DNA from: Lutimaribacter salitolerans
GTDB taxonomy: Bacteria; Pseudomonadota; Alphaproteobacteria; Rhodobacterales; Rhodobacteraceae
NCBI RefSeq assembly: GCF_042677865.1
Contig: NZ_JBHUDD010000036.1
Coordinates: 9,393-73,392 of the forward strand
Direction of reading: 5' to 3'
Length of the DNA stretch: 64,000 nucleotides
Position numbers and translations under genes: made by a program. The notes below the pieces were generated by a model. It saw nothing but the letters and a program-made list of their open reading frames with translations, did not search any database and had not been told where the DNA came from. Positions 35,579 to 43,834 of the stretch are shown in pieces; within the stretch, counting starts at the first letter, position 1, and each line of letters begins with the position of its first letter.

Positions 35579-36826
35579 TCACTCGATCCCGGCGGCGGCA
35601 AGACCGTTTTCAAAGTAGAACACCGACTGATCCGGGTTTGCCACCAGGTCGCAGACAAGCTGCGTGTCGGTCGGCGGCTGCGCCTCGTAGCTTTCGACGA
35701 TGTTGAACTCCTGATCCTGCAATTCGCCCAGCACAACGTTCTGGATCGCGTGGTTGGTCTGCGGGTCGATGGTGATCGGACCGGACGGGCCAACATAGGT
35801 CAGGCCGGATTTCAGCGCCGCCGTCACCTCGGCATGCTCGATACTGCCGGCCATCTTGACCGCCTCGGCCCACAGCATCGCCCCCTCGTAGGAGCGCACC
35901 GTCAACTCGTTCATGGTGGCGCGGTTGTCACCGAACTTGGCATCCATGCGCGCGAGGAACGCCTCGTTCTCGGGGTTCTGCACGCCCTCGAAATAGGAAT
36001 AGGCCGCCAGCAGCCCGTTGCCCTCTTCCGCCGAGATCAGCTTGTGCTCGTTGCCGATGCCAAAGGTGGTCGAGGCGATGGGGATTTCCGCGTTCATGCC
36101 CGCCGCCGCATATTGACGGTAGAACGACACATGCGCGCCGCCGACCAGACCCGAGAACACCAGATCGGGCTTGGCCTGCTGGATCTTGTTGATGGTCGGG
36201 CCAAAGTTGGTGACATCCAGCGGGAAGAACTCGACCTCCAGCGTCTCGCCGCCGTTTTCCTTGACGAACCGCTCGACCCACTGGGCGATGATCTGGCCAT
36301 AGTTGTAGTCGGCGGCGATGATATAGGCCTTCTTGCCCCATTTGTTCATCGCGTAGGGCACGACCTTGGCCACCGTCTGCGCGGGGGTGGAGCCGGTGTT
36401 GAAGTTGTTGAAATCGCAAACCCCGCCTTCGTACTGGGTGTTGTAGAAATACAGCGTCTTGAAACGCGCCAGCGTCGGGCGGATCGCCTCGCGGCTGGCC
36501 GAGGTGATGCCGCCATGCACGGTCGCGGCGCGGTCGCCTGCGGCGGCCTGCGTGGCATACTGGGTGTAGAACTGGATGGTGGACTGGGCGTCATACATCT
36601 TCAGCTCGACCTCGCGGCCCAGCAGGCCCCCGGCGGCATTGATGTCGTCGATGGCAAGGCTGGTGGCGTCGGCCATCGCGGTGCCGTAGATGTCCAGCCC
36701 CCCCGACAGGTCAAGGATCGAGGCAAAGATGATCTTGTCGCTGCCCTGCGCGCGCCCGATGATCGGGGCCGATGTCAGGGCCAGCGCGGACGATCCGGCA
36801 AGGAAGCTTCTACGCGAAAAAGTCAT
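35579..36826 (-). CDS. Periplasmic urea/amide-type substrate-binding protein (TAT-exported)
   Basis: 415 residues from ATG 36826, which has GGAGAG upstream. N-terminus MTFSRRSFLAGSSALALTSAPIIGRAQG is a twin-arginine signal (SRRSFL). Seen: LDLSGGLDIYGTAMADATSLAIDDINAAGGLLGREVELKMYD (type-1 periplasmic-binding fold start, broken here by the usual G), GGITSASREAIRP, FYNTQYEGGVCDFNNFNTGS, ADYNYGQIIAQWVERF and NELTVRSYEGAMLWAEAV, resembling the FmdD/UrtA group. First gene of the importer operon. With the amidase fusion and FmdA nearby, the ligand is probably a small amide. Confidence 0.88.
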   Translation of the reverse strand: MTFSRRSFLAGSSALALTSAPIIGRAQGSDKIIFASILDLSGGLDIYGTAMADATSLAIDDINAAGGLLGREVELKMYDAQSTIQFYTQYATQAAAGDRAATVHGGITSASREAIRPTLARFKTLYFYNTQYEGGVCDFNNFNTGSTPAQTVAKVVPYAMNKWGKKAYIIAADYNYGQIIAQWVERFVKENGGETLEVEFFPLDVTNFGPTINKIQQAKPDLVFSGLVGGAHVSFYRQYAAAGMNAEIPIASTTFGIGNEHKLISAEEGNGLLAAYSYFEGVQNPENEAFLARMDAKFGDNRATMNELTVRSYEGAMLWAEAVKMAGSIEHAEVTAALKSGLTYVGPSGPITIDPQTNHAIQNVVLGELQDQEFNIVESYEAQPPTDTQLVCDLVANPDQSVFYFENGLAAAGIE

Positions 36827-36882
36827 GGCAGTCTCTCCTGGTGGGTTGTGACATGTGCGGTGCCCTGAGCAGGCAAACCGCA

Positions 36883-38538
36883 TCAGTCCTTGGATTCGGA
36901 CGTTTTTCCGTCCGTTTTTGTGTCGCGGCCCGTTTTTGTATCAGAGCCGGGGCCGCTGCTGCGACGGTCAAGCTGTGCGGTGACACCGCGCACCCCGTCA
37001 CCGATATTCATGCCGACCTCTTCGCCAAGGCGCTGGACCGCGGGCAGTTGCAGCGCCATAGACAGCACGCCATCGACCAGCTGGTTGACCGTGCCGCCCT
37101 CGCCGCCCGATCCGGCCTCGCCACCCGGACCACCGGCGCGGCCCATCCCGGTGATGTGGTTGATGCGGATGCTTTCGATCTTTTCGGCGGGCTTGAGCAT
37201 GCGCTCGACCACGTCGGGCAGGGTCGTGATGCGCGCCTCGTCCAGCTTCATCGCCATCAGTTCGATGCTCTGGCTGTTCTCGGCGCTGATGACGGCGCTG
37301 CGGCCCTCGGCCTCGGCCAGCAGACGGGCCTTCTGCGCCTCGGCGCGTTCCAGCATCGCCTTGGCCTCGGCCTCGGCCATGGCCAGCAGGGTGCCCACCT
37401 CGGACCGGACACGCGTGTCATCGACCTCGGCCTGTTCGGCGGCGCGGATCAGGGCCAGAACCTTTTCGCGATCGGCAGCGGCCTGCTCGCGGATGGTGCG
37501 CACCTTTTCCTCGGCCTCGGCCCCGGCGGCGGTGGCGGCAATCGCCTCGGCCTCGGCATGGGCTTCCTCGACCCGCTTGGCGGCCAGCCGCACGGCGTTG
37601 TCGGTCTTGGCCAGCGCGGTGGACAGGTCCGAGGCCAGCGTCTGTTCACGCAATTCGCGGTCCTTGCTGATCTCGGTCAGGCGCACTTCGCGTTCGCGGG
37701 CGATCCGGGCGGCCTCGCGGCGTTTTTCCGAATTGGCCTGCTCTTCCGCCGTTTCCGCCATCGAGCGGGACCGCGCGATCTCGATCTCGCGCTGCTGGGT
37801 GATCATCGCCTCTTCTTCCTCACGGCTGATGGTCAGCTTGCGCTTGGTGGCGTCCAGATGGCTTTGGCGCACGGCCACCTCGGCATCGGCCTCGATCGCG
37901 GCGCGTTCCTTCTTGTTGACCGCGATGATCTCAGCCAGGCGGCGCATCCCCAGCGCGTTGAAGGCGTTGTTCTCGTCCAGCGCATGAAACGGCGTCTGGT
38001 CGATCCGGCTCAGCGAGACGGATTCCAGCAGCAGGCCGTTTTGCGCCAGATTGTCGGTCAGCACATCCGACACCTCGCGCGCATAGCCCGCGCGATTGTC
38101 CTGCAACTCGTCCATCGTATAGCGCGCGGCGACCGACAGCATGGCGTCGACCAGCTTGCCCTCCAGCGTTTCAGCCAGATCGGCCGAGCGAAAGGACTTG
38201 CCCGCCAGCGCCTGCGCGGCCGTGGCGACACCTTCGGCGGTGGCCCGGACACGGACATAGAATTCGGCCCCTATGTCGACCCTCAGACGATCCTTGGTGA
38301 TGATCGATTTCGGCCCCAGCCGTTCGATCTCCAGCTTCGAGGTGCGCATGTTCACCTCGGACACCTTGTGCAGGAACGGCAGCGCGATACAGCCGCCGTC
38401 CAGCACGACCCGCTGCCCCCCGGCCCCGGTGCGCACAAGGCTGATCTCGCGGGTGGCCTTGCGGTAGTACCGGTTCAGGAAAAGGATCAGCAGAACGGCG
38501 ACGACAAGCAGGATGACCAGAGTGACAAACACCGTCAT
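36883..38538 (-). CDS. Flotillin-like SPFH-domain membrane protein
   Basis: 551 residues from ATG 38538 (GGGAG upstream). Hydrophobic anchor at about 2-20, SPFH/band-7 domain about 25-210 (VVLDGGCIALPFLHKVSEVNMRT), long alpha-helical coiled coil rich in A, E, R and K from about 220 to 440, a flotillin C-terminal segment (PDVVERMLKPAEKIESIRINHI), a glycine-rich patch and a hydrophilic tail with repeats of (S/G)xDTKT. Flotillins scaffold membrane microdomains. No NfeD partner gene adjoins it, which is unusual for many bacterial flotillins. Confidence 0.9.
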   Translation of the reverse strand: MTVFVTLVILLVVAVLLILFLNRYYRKATREISLVRTGAGGQRVVLDGGCIALPFLHKVSEVNMRTSKLEIERLGPKSIITKDRLRVDIGAEFYVRVRATAEGVATAAQALAGKSFRSADLAETLEGKLVDAMLSVAARYTMDELQDNRAGYAREVSDVLTDNLAQNGLLLESVSLSRIDQTPFHALDENNAFNALGMRRLAEIIAVNKKERAAIEADAEVAVRQSHLDATKRKLTISREEEEAMITQQREIEIARSRSMAETAEEQANSEKRREAARIAREREVRLTEISKDRELREQTLASDLSTALAKTDNAVRLAAKRVEEAHAEAEAIAATAAGAEAEEKVRTIREQAAADREKVLALIRAAEQAEVDDTRVRSEVGTLLAMAEAEAKAMLERAEAQKARLLAEAEGRSAVISAENSQSIELMAMKLDEARITTLPDVVERMLKPAEKIESIRINHITGMGRAGGPGGEAGSGGEGGTVNQLVDGVLSMALQLPAVQRLGEEVGMNIGDGVRGVTAQLDRRSSGPGSDTKTGRDTKTDGKTSESKD

Positions 38539-38750
38539 GACAAACGCTCCCAGTGGGCCGGGTCGGTCGTGGCAACCGGACGGCTTTATTGTTTTTGCGG
38601 GAATCGCAGGCGGCGGCAGGGTGCCATGCATTCGCGATCCTTACCCAAGGTAAGCGGCGATTCGAAATTCCGTCAATCGTCCTGACAGGCTGATTTAAGT
38701 CCAGAATTTTGAGACGCATGATGCCAGTTCGGGCATCGTTTTTTCCGTGC

Positions 38751-38785
38751 TGCAAAATTGCACAGCCACGGGATGCAATTCTGCA
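38751..38785. repeat. Imperfect inverted repeat upstream of the flotillin gene
   Basis: TGCAAAATTGCA (38751-38762) and TGCAATTCTGCA (38774-38785) pair with one mismatch across an 11-base spacer; each arm is itself nearly palindromic (TGCA...TGCA). It lies in the 279-base region upstream of the flotillin gene and downstream of the peptidase gene. The rest of that region shows no ORF. Could be a transcription-factor site of TGCA-N4-TGCA type. Confidence 0.4.
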
Positions 38786-38817
38786 AAAGCAGGCAAAAGA
38801 TGAATTTCGGCCAAGAG

Positions 38818-39474
38818 TCAGCCCTGCGCGACCGTCCACGCTGTCTCGATGCCGATCCGCAGCGCCGTGATCATATCCTCCTGATTCATCGAGGCATAAT
38901 CGGCGCGCTGGTGCATCTCGAGCGCGCCCTCTGCCGCCACCTGATCCAGCAACTCTGCCACCTGCGCGGGCAGATAGGGCAGATGCACAAATCCCGCCAT
39001 CGTGTCCGGATGATGCTGCGCGCAATGATGCAGCGTGATGTAGGATGTGGCGTTGCACAGGTATGTGCCCGCGCTGCCCGACTGCCGGCAGGGCAGACCC
39101 GCCGCACGAATCGCCGCCTGCATCGCGTCGGCGGGCAGAGTGGACAGATACCCATCCGGGCCGTCCCCGATCACCTTGCCGTTCTGGCGGTGTCCGGTGG
39201 CATCGGGCAGTTCGAACCACGACCAGTTGGCCGCCACCCGCTCGATCCGCACCATCGCCTCGCCCGGCCACAAGCCCAGCGAGATGATGATTCTTGGGCG
39301 CAGCTCGTCGATCAGGGCTGGCATCCGGCGGCACATCGCAGCAAAATCGACGGGCAGGACATGGCTGCGGATCAGCGCACCGCCGATCCGGTCCCCGTCC
39401 AGAGCCCGCGCCACCTGCTCGGACGGATTGTCGCTGCGTCCGCCATAGCCCTGAAACCCCGTCACAAGGATCAT
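38818..39474 (-). CDS. pcp: Pyroglutamyl-peptidase I (peptidase C15)
   Basis: Removes N-terminal pyroglutamate from peptides in the cytoplasm. 218 residues from ATG 39474, which has GGGAGAG six to eight bases upstream; a GTG two codons earlier is less likely. Seen: ILVTGFQGYGGRSDNPSEQVA (family N-terminus with the F-N-P-S-like segment), SLGLWPGEAMVRIERVAAN with the catalytic-region glutamate, the cysteine nucleophile in SAGTYLCNATSY and histidine in FVHLPYLP, giving the E-C-H set. Convergent or tandem partners do not suggest a special role. Confidence 0.85.
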   Translation of the reverse strand: MILVTGFQGYGGRSDNPSEQVARALDGDRIGGALIRSHVLPVDFAAMCRRMPALIDELRPRIIISLGLWPGEAMVRIERVAANWSWFELPDATGHRQNGKVIGDGPDGYLSTLPADAMQAAIRAAGLPCRQSGSAGTYLCNATSYITLHHCAQHHPDTMAGFVHLPYLPAQVAELLDQVAAEGALEMHQRADYASMNQEDMITALRIGIETAWTVAQG

Positions 39475-39516
39475 CCGCACTCTCCCTACAGGTTGTCCCG
39501 GCGGGCTGGCCGTCGA

Positions 39517-40287
39517 TCAGAACCGCAGGGTGAACGCCCGGCTCAGGCCCACGCGGACGGCCCATTGGTCCTCGGATCCGGCCTGCGTGATCGGGCTGTC
39601 TGCCGCATCGTTCAAAAGCTTGCTGTAGGTCAGCAGCCCTTCGATGGCCCAGCGGTCGTCGATCCGGTAGATCGCGCCAAACTCGACACCTGCGCCCAGG
39701 GCACCGCCATCGGCGTCGAACGCCCCGAAGGCCGAGGCGGCGGCCTCGGTCGGGCTCACGCCGAAATAGGTGCTGGCATAGGTGCTGTTGCCCAGGTTCA
39801 CCCGGGGGCCCGCAGTCAGGGTCCAGCGGTCCGTGGGCCGAAAGATCGCGTCCGCCCCCAAGGTGGCGGTCACGCCGTCATGCCCCCCGAACCCCTGCCG
39901 CACGTCGCCGAAGGCCTGCCAGTTGGTTTCGCGGTAGATCACGCCGAAACCCAGCTCGACCGCGGCGTCAATGTCCTCAAGCCCGGCAAGCTCGGGGTTG
40001 TCGGCCACATCACGCGAGCCGATGAACTTGAACGCACCGCGAAAGGCCAGACCGTTGCGGGGGATGTTGCCGATGCCATCGCCAAAACTGGCACTGCCCC
40101 AGTTCAGGCTGCCGAAGGTAAAGCCCAGATCGGGCATCGCCTCGATCTCGTCCGACCCGGGATAGGCAGGCCCGGCCCCGACACCGCCGCGCAGGGCAAA
40201 GTTGAACGACCGCTCCTGCGCGACCACGGGCAAGGCCGCCCCAAGGGACGCGGCGACGGACAGGGCAAAAACGGCAGACAAACGCAT
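39517..40287 (-). CDS. MipA/OmpV family outer-membrane protein
   Basis: 256 residues with a signal peptide (RLSAVFALSVAASLGAALPVVA, cleaved before QERSFNF) and an all-beta remainder: FALRGGVGAGPAYPGSDE is the MipA/OmpV N-terminal strand motif, followed by repeated strand-turn units and a C-terminal SRAFTLRF with the terminal phenylalanine used for outer-membrane insertion. AAAGG precedes ATG 40287. Followed by pcp after 42 bases on the same strand. Function (porin or scaffold) is not defined by the sequence. Confidence 0.88.
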   Translation of the reverse strand: MRLSAVFALSVAASLGAALPVVAQERSFNFALRGGVGAGPAYPGSDEIEAMPDLGFTFGSLNWGSASFGDGIGNIPRNGLAFRGAFKFIGSRDVADNPELAGLEDIDAAVELGFGVIYRETNWQAFGDVRQGFGGHDGVTATLGADAIFRPTDRWTLTAGPRVNLGNSTYASTYFGVSPTEAAASAFGAFDADGGALGAGVEFGAIYRIDDRWAIEGLLTYSKLLNDAADSPITQAGSEDQWAVRVGLSRAFTLRF

Positions 40288-40429
40288 GAACTTGGCCTTT
40301 CAGGATCAAATAGTGTCATCGAGACACATAGCATAGAAGCGACCCGGCACCAGAACACTTGATCCCGATGCGCAACGCGTGCGTGTTATCCACCAGGCTG
40401 AAGCGTTCCCAAGGGGCTATTTGATGAAG

Positions 40430-40505
40430 TGGTGCCCCCACACGGACTCGAACCGCGGACCTACTGATTACAAATCAGTTGCTCTACCAGCTGAGCTATA
40501 GGGGC
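40430..40505 (-). tRNA. tRNA-Thr (anticodon UGU)
   Basis: Full cloverleaf on the minus strand with an encoded CCA end: acceptor GCCCCTA/TGGGGGC with one G-T pair, D arm GCTC-AGCTGGTA-GAGC, anticodon stem ACTGA/TCAGT with loop TTTGTAA (anticodon TGT), T arm CCGCGGTTCGAGTCCGTG-type with GGTTCGAGTCC. 76 bases including CCA; drop 40430-40432 to exclude it. Confidence 0.96.
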
Positions 40506-40554
40506 ACTGCGCAGGTGGATACGCAAACCACCCGGCCCGTGCAAGAGGGAATGA

Positions 40555-42213
40555 TCACCTGTTTGCCCGCGCAAGCATGCCCACAGCCGCAAGACCAACG
40601 GCGATCACCAGCATTGCCGCCGGGGCGGCATCGCCCAGGTTCTCGAGGCTGGCCTGGTCATGCACCCGCGTGGCCAGCGTGTTGAAGTTGAAGGGCCGCA
40701 GCAGCAGCGTGGCAGGCAGTTCCTTGACGCAATCCACGAACACCAGCAACAGCGCCGAGCCGACAGAGGCACGGATCAGAGGGTAATAGATCTGCCCCAG
40801 CACCTGGCCTTGCGTGCGCCCAAGGCTGCGCGCAGCCATTGGCAGGCTGGGCGAAACCCGCCCCATCGCCGCATCGGCCGCCCCTTGCGCAATCGCAAAG
40901 AACCGCACCGAATAGGCCAGCACCAGCGCAAAGGACGACCCCGTCAGCACCAGCCCGATGTCGATGCCTGTCATCGCCTCGACCCCGTCGGCCAGCGTGT
41001 GGTCGATCACGGCCAGCGGGATCAGGATACCCACCGCCAGCACCGCGCCCGGTGCGGCATAGCCGATGGTGGTCAGCGGTTGCAGGTTGCGCGGCAGGGT
41101 CCGGCCGGACAATCGCACGCCGTAGACCATGAACACCCCTGCCAGAACGGTGACGATCGCCGCGGCGCCCGCCACGGTGACCGTGTTCCACAGCGCGCGC
41201 AGCAATTCGGGATCGGTCCAGCGATCTGTGTTGGCCAGCGCGTGATGGCCGATCACGCTGGCAGGCAGAACAAAGCCGATGCCGAAGGGCAGGAAACACA
41301 GCGCGAATGTCAGCCAGGCCCGCCAGCCGCGCAGGGCCTGTTTCGGCACCGGGCGGTGACGGCCCGACATGTTGAAGAACCGCAGCCGGCGACGGCTGTA
41401 TTTCTCCAGCGTGACCAGCGCTATCACCAGCACCAGCACCACGGTGGCGATCTGTGCCGCCCCGCCCGCGTTGTTGCCGTCCAGCCAGACGCTGAAGATG
41501 CCCATGGTCAGGGTCTGCACGGCAAAGTAATCCACCGTGCCGAAATCGTTGACCGTTTCCATCATCACGATCGCCACGCCCGCCGCGATGGCCGGGCGGG
41601 CCAGCGGCAGACCGACACGGGCGAACCGGGTCAGCGGCCCTGCGCCCAGGCTCATCGCCACTTCCTCGCTGGCGCCCGATTGTTCGCGCAGCGCCGCGCG
41701 GGTCAGCAGGTAGACGTAAGGATACAGCGCCGCGGTCAGGACGATGATCGCCGCCCCCATCGAGCGGATCTCCGGAAACCAGTAATCGCGCGAGTTCTGC
41801 CAGCCGAACACATCTCGCATCGCCGTCTGCACCGGCCCGGCATACTCCAGCAGATCGACCAGCGCATAGGCCCCGACATAGGCCGGGATCGCCAGCGGCA
41901 GCAGCAACAGCCATTCCAGCCAGCCCGAGAACGGAAACCGGTAGCGCGAGATCAGCCACGCCGCCCCCGTGCCCACCATGCCCGACAACACCCCCACCGA
42001 CAGCATCAGCACGGCGGTGTTGGTCAGGTAGCGCGGCAAGGTGGTGGCGATCAGATGCGGCCAGATGTTTTCCGACGGGGTCAGCGCAATCACCAGCACC
42101 GACAGGATCGGCGCCAGCACCACGGCGGCGATCACCACCGCGCCCAGCGACCACAGCCCGCCACCGGGCAGCCCGCGCCGCGCGCGTGTCTGGTTGATGC
42201 TTGTGTCGGTCAT
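40555..42213 (-). CDS. Ferric iron ABC transporter permease (FbpB/AfuB-like, fused two-half type)
   Basis: 552 residues, about twelve membrane helices in two homologous halves, each with a permease loop: EEVAMSLGAGPLTRFARVGLPLARPAI (about 200-225) and the C-terminal MAARSLGRTQGQVLGQIYYPLIRAS. Early FSGWLEWLLLLPLAIPAYVGAYALVD is typical of FbpB-type iron(III) permeases. No binding protein or ATPase gene is adjacent, so the rest of the importer must be elsewhere. Divergent from the sulfotransferase-like gene by 88 bases. Confidence 0.88.
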   Translation of the reverse strand: MTDTSINQTRARRGLPGGGLWSLGAVVIAAVVLAPILSVLVIALTPSENIWPHLIATTLPRYLTNTAVLMLSVGVLSGMVGTGAAWLISRYRFPFSGWLEWLLLLPLAIPAYVGAYALVDLLEYAGPVQTAMRDVFGWQNSRDYWFPEIRSMGAAIIVLTAALYPYVYLLTRAALREQSGASEEVAMSLGAGPLTRFARVGLPLARPAIAAGVAIVMMETVNDFGTVDYFAVQTLTMGIFSVWLDGNNAGGAAQIATVVLVLVIALVTLEKYSRRRLRFFNMSGRHRPVPKQALRGWRAWLTFALCFLPFGIGFVLPASVIGHHALANTDRWTDPELLRALWNTVTVAGAAAIVTVLAGVFMVYGVRLSGRTLPRNLQPLTTIGYAAPGAVLAVGILIPLAVIDHTLADGVEAMTGIDIGLVLTGSSFALVLAYSVRFFAIAQGAADAAMGRVSPSLPMAARSLGRTQGQVLGQIYYPLIRASVGSALLLVFVDCVKELPATLLLRPFNFNTLATRVHDQASLENLGDAAPAAMLVIAVGLAAVGMLARANR

Positions 42214-42301
42214 GCGCTCCCCTTGCCCGAAACCGGTTTAACTGTCCAGAAAAAGGCGTATATTGCCCGCCTGACAGGTTCACACAATACCGGAAAACCC
42301 G

Positions 42302-43177
42302 ATGCAGGTTATCCTCCATGCAGGCGCTCATAACACCGACGAGGACCGCCTGATCAAATGCCTTTTGCGCAACCGCGACGATTTTCGTCAACGCGGCATC
42401 GCCGTGCCGGGGCCGTCGCGCTATCGCCGCCTGATCCGCGACACGCTGCACGCCATGGCGCAGGGGCACCTGGCCCCCGATGCGCGCAACATCCTTCTGG
42501 ATTCGATCCTCGAGGAGGACCAGCCCGAGCGTGTGCTGCTGTCCAACGACAACTTCTTTTGCGTGCCCAAACTGGCCGTGGGCAAGGGTGTGTTCTACCC
42601 CCGGGCCGAGATCAAGCTGGCCCAGACCTGCGACCTGTTCGACGGCGATCAGGTCGAGCTGTTCCTGGCCATCCGCGATCCGGCCACGTTTCTGCCTGCG
42701 GTGTTTGCCGCCAGCCCCGATACCACCTTTGCCGATTTCATCGACGGGACCGACCCGCGCGACCTGCTCTGGTCGGAACTGATCGCGCGCATCCGCGCCC
42801 ATGTGCCGCAGATTCCCGTCACCGTCTGGTGCAACGAGGATACGCCCCTGATCTGGGCGCAACTGATCCGCGAAATCGCCGCGCTGGAGCACAATGAAAA
42901 GATCGTCGGCGGGTTCGACCTGCTGTCCGAGATCATGTCCAAGGCCGGGATGAAACGCTTTCGCGCCTATCTCAAAGAGCATCCCAACATGAACGAGATC
43001 CAGAAACGGCGGGTGATTTCCGCCTTTCTGGACAAGTTCGCGATCGAGGAAGAGATCGAGGAAGAGCTTGACCTGCCCGGCTGGACCGATGAGCTGGTCA
43101 CCGAGCTGAGCGAAAGCTATGACGAGGACGTGTTCCGCATCGGGCGGATGCAGGGCGTGACCCTGCTTTCGCCCTGA
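42302..43177 (+). CDS. Conserved hypothetical protein, degenerate sulfotransferase-like
   Basis: 291 residues; no signal or membrane segment. The N-terminus VILHAGAHNTDEDRLIKCLLRN aligns in shape with the sulfotransferase PAPS loop (xLHIGxxKTGTTxLQ), but the lysine-threonine core is replaced by N-T-D-E, and VELFLAIRDPATFLPAVF resembles the 3'-phosphate motif RxP. The C-terminal 60 residues are highly acidic and helical (FAIEEEIEEELDLPGW). I recognise it as a roseobacter-type conserved protein without an assigned role. The altered loop suggests lost or changed nucleotide binding. Convergent with gapR, 6 bases apart. Confidence 0.6.
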   Translation: MQVILHAGAHNTDEDRLIKCLLRNRDDFRQRGIAVPGPSRYRRLIRDTLHAMAQGHLAPDARNILLDSILEEDQPERVLLSNDNFFCVPKLAVGKGVFYPRAEIKLAQTCDLFDGDQVELFLAIRDPATFLPAVFAASPDTTFADFIDGTDPRDLLWSELIARIRAHVPQIPVTVWCNEDTPLIWAQLIREIAALEHNEKIVGGFDLLSEIMSKAGMKRFRAYLKEHPNMNEIQKRRVISAFLDKFAIEEEIEEELDLPGWTDELVTELSESYDEDVFRIGRMQGVTLLSP

Positions 43178-43183
43178 TCCGCT

Positions 43184-43453
43184 TCAGCCCATGCCAAGGG
43201 CGGTCTTGTACATCTCCAGCACCGCCTCTTCCTCGGCGATGTCATCGGGCTCACGCTTGCGCAGGGCAATGACCTTGCGCAGGACCTTGGTGTCGTAGCC
43301 CCGCGATTTTGCCTCGGCCATGACCTCTTTCTGCTGGTCGGCGATGTCCTTCTTTTCCATCTCCAGCCGCTCGAACCGCTCGATGAACTGGCGCAGCTCA
43401 TCTGCGGTCACGCGGTAGGTGGCGTCGCCCGGTTTGTCGTTCTCATCGATCAT
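43184..43453 (-). CDS. gapR: GapR (DUF2312) nucleoid-associated protein
   Basis: 89 residues. Binds overtwisted AT-rich DNA ahead of replication and transcription forks in Caulobacter. Seen: LRQFIERFERLEMEKKDIADQQKEVMAEAK (long N-terminal coiled helix, here split by its own register), then the signature GYDTKVLRKVIALRKREPDDIAEEEAVLEMYKTALG, closely matching Caulobacter GapR (GYDVKVLRKIVRIRKQD...). The protein is the usual size and all basic DNA-facing positions in the VLRKVIALRKR helix are kept. An in-frame SD is weak; start at ATG 43453. Confidence 0.92.
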   Translation of the reverse strand: MIDENDKPGDATYRVTADELRQFIERFERLEMEKKDIADQQKEVMAEAKSRGYDTKVLRKVIALRKREPDDIAEEEAVLEMYKTALGMG

Positions 43454-43618
43454 CGCGTCTGTCCTGCCCGTGTTCTTGATGCCTCAGGCCCCTGTCCTAG
43501 CGCCCGGCCCCCGCCCCCGCAAGGGGGATGCGTTGCGCGTGGGCGCGCAGCGGGTTTGTTGCGCGCGCCCGCCCGATGCGCTAGGTCGCGCGCAACGAAC
43601 ATGCAAAGGGAACACAGC

Positions 43619-43834
43619 ATGGAAATCCTTGTCTGGGTCGGGGCGGGCGTGTCGGTTCTGGGCCTTGTGGGACTGATCTGGTCGATCCTGCGGGTCGCCC
43701 GCGCCAAGCGTGCCAATCTCAGCGACGAAGACCTGCGCGCCGCAGTGCAAAAGGTGGTGCCTCTGAACATGGGCGCGCTGCTGCTGTCGGTGCTGGGGCT
43801 GATGATGGTTATGGTCGGCATTTCGCTGGGTTAA
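43619..43834 (+). CDS. Small membrane protein, two helices
   Basis: 71 residues from ATG 43619, preceded by AAAGGGA. Helix 1 about 3-23 (ILVWVGAGVSVLGLVGLIWSI) and helix 2 about 50-70 (NMGALLLSVLGLMMVMVGISLG), joined by a basic/acidic cytoplasmic hairpin RVARAKRANLSDEDLRAAVQK. Conserved-looking, function unknown. Its stop codon TAA shares the palindrome TTAA with the stop of the convergent FadJ-like gene (43831-43834). Confidence 0.7.
   Translation: MEILVWVGAGVSVLGLVGLIWSILRVARAKRANLSDEDLRAAVQKVVPLNMGALLLSVLGLMMVMVGISLG

Noticed and set aside
40555..42213. The ferric permease as part of a complete local iron importer
   Set aside because: No binding-protein or ATPase gene adjoins it on either side within the window.
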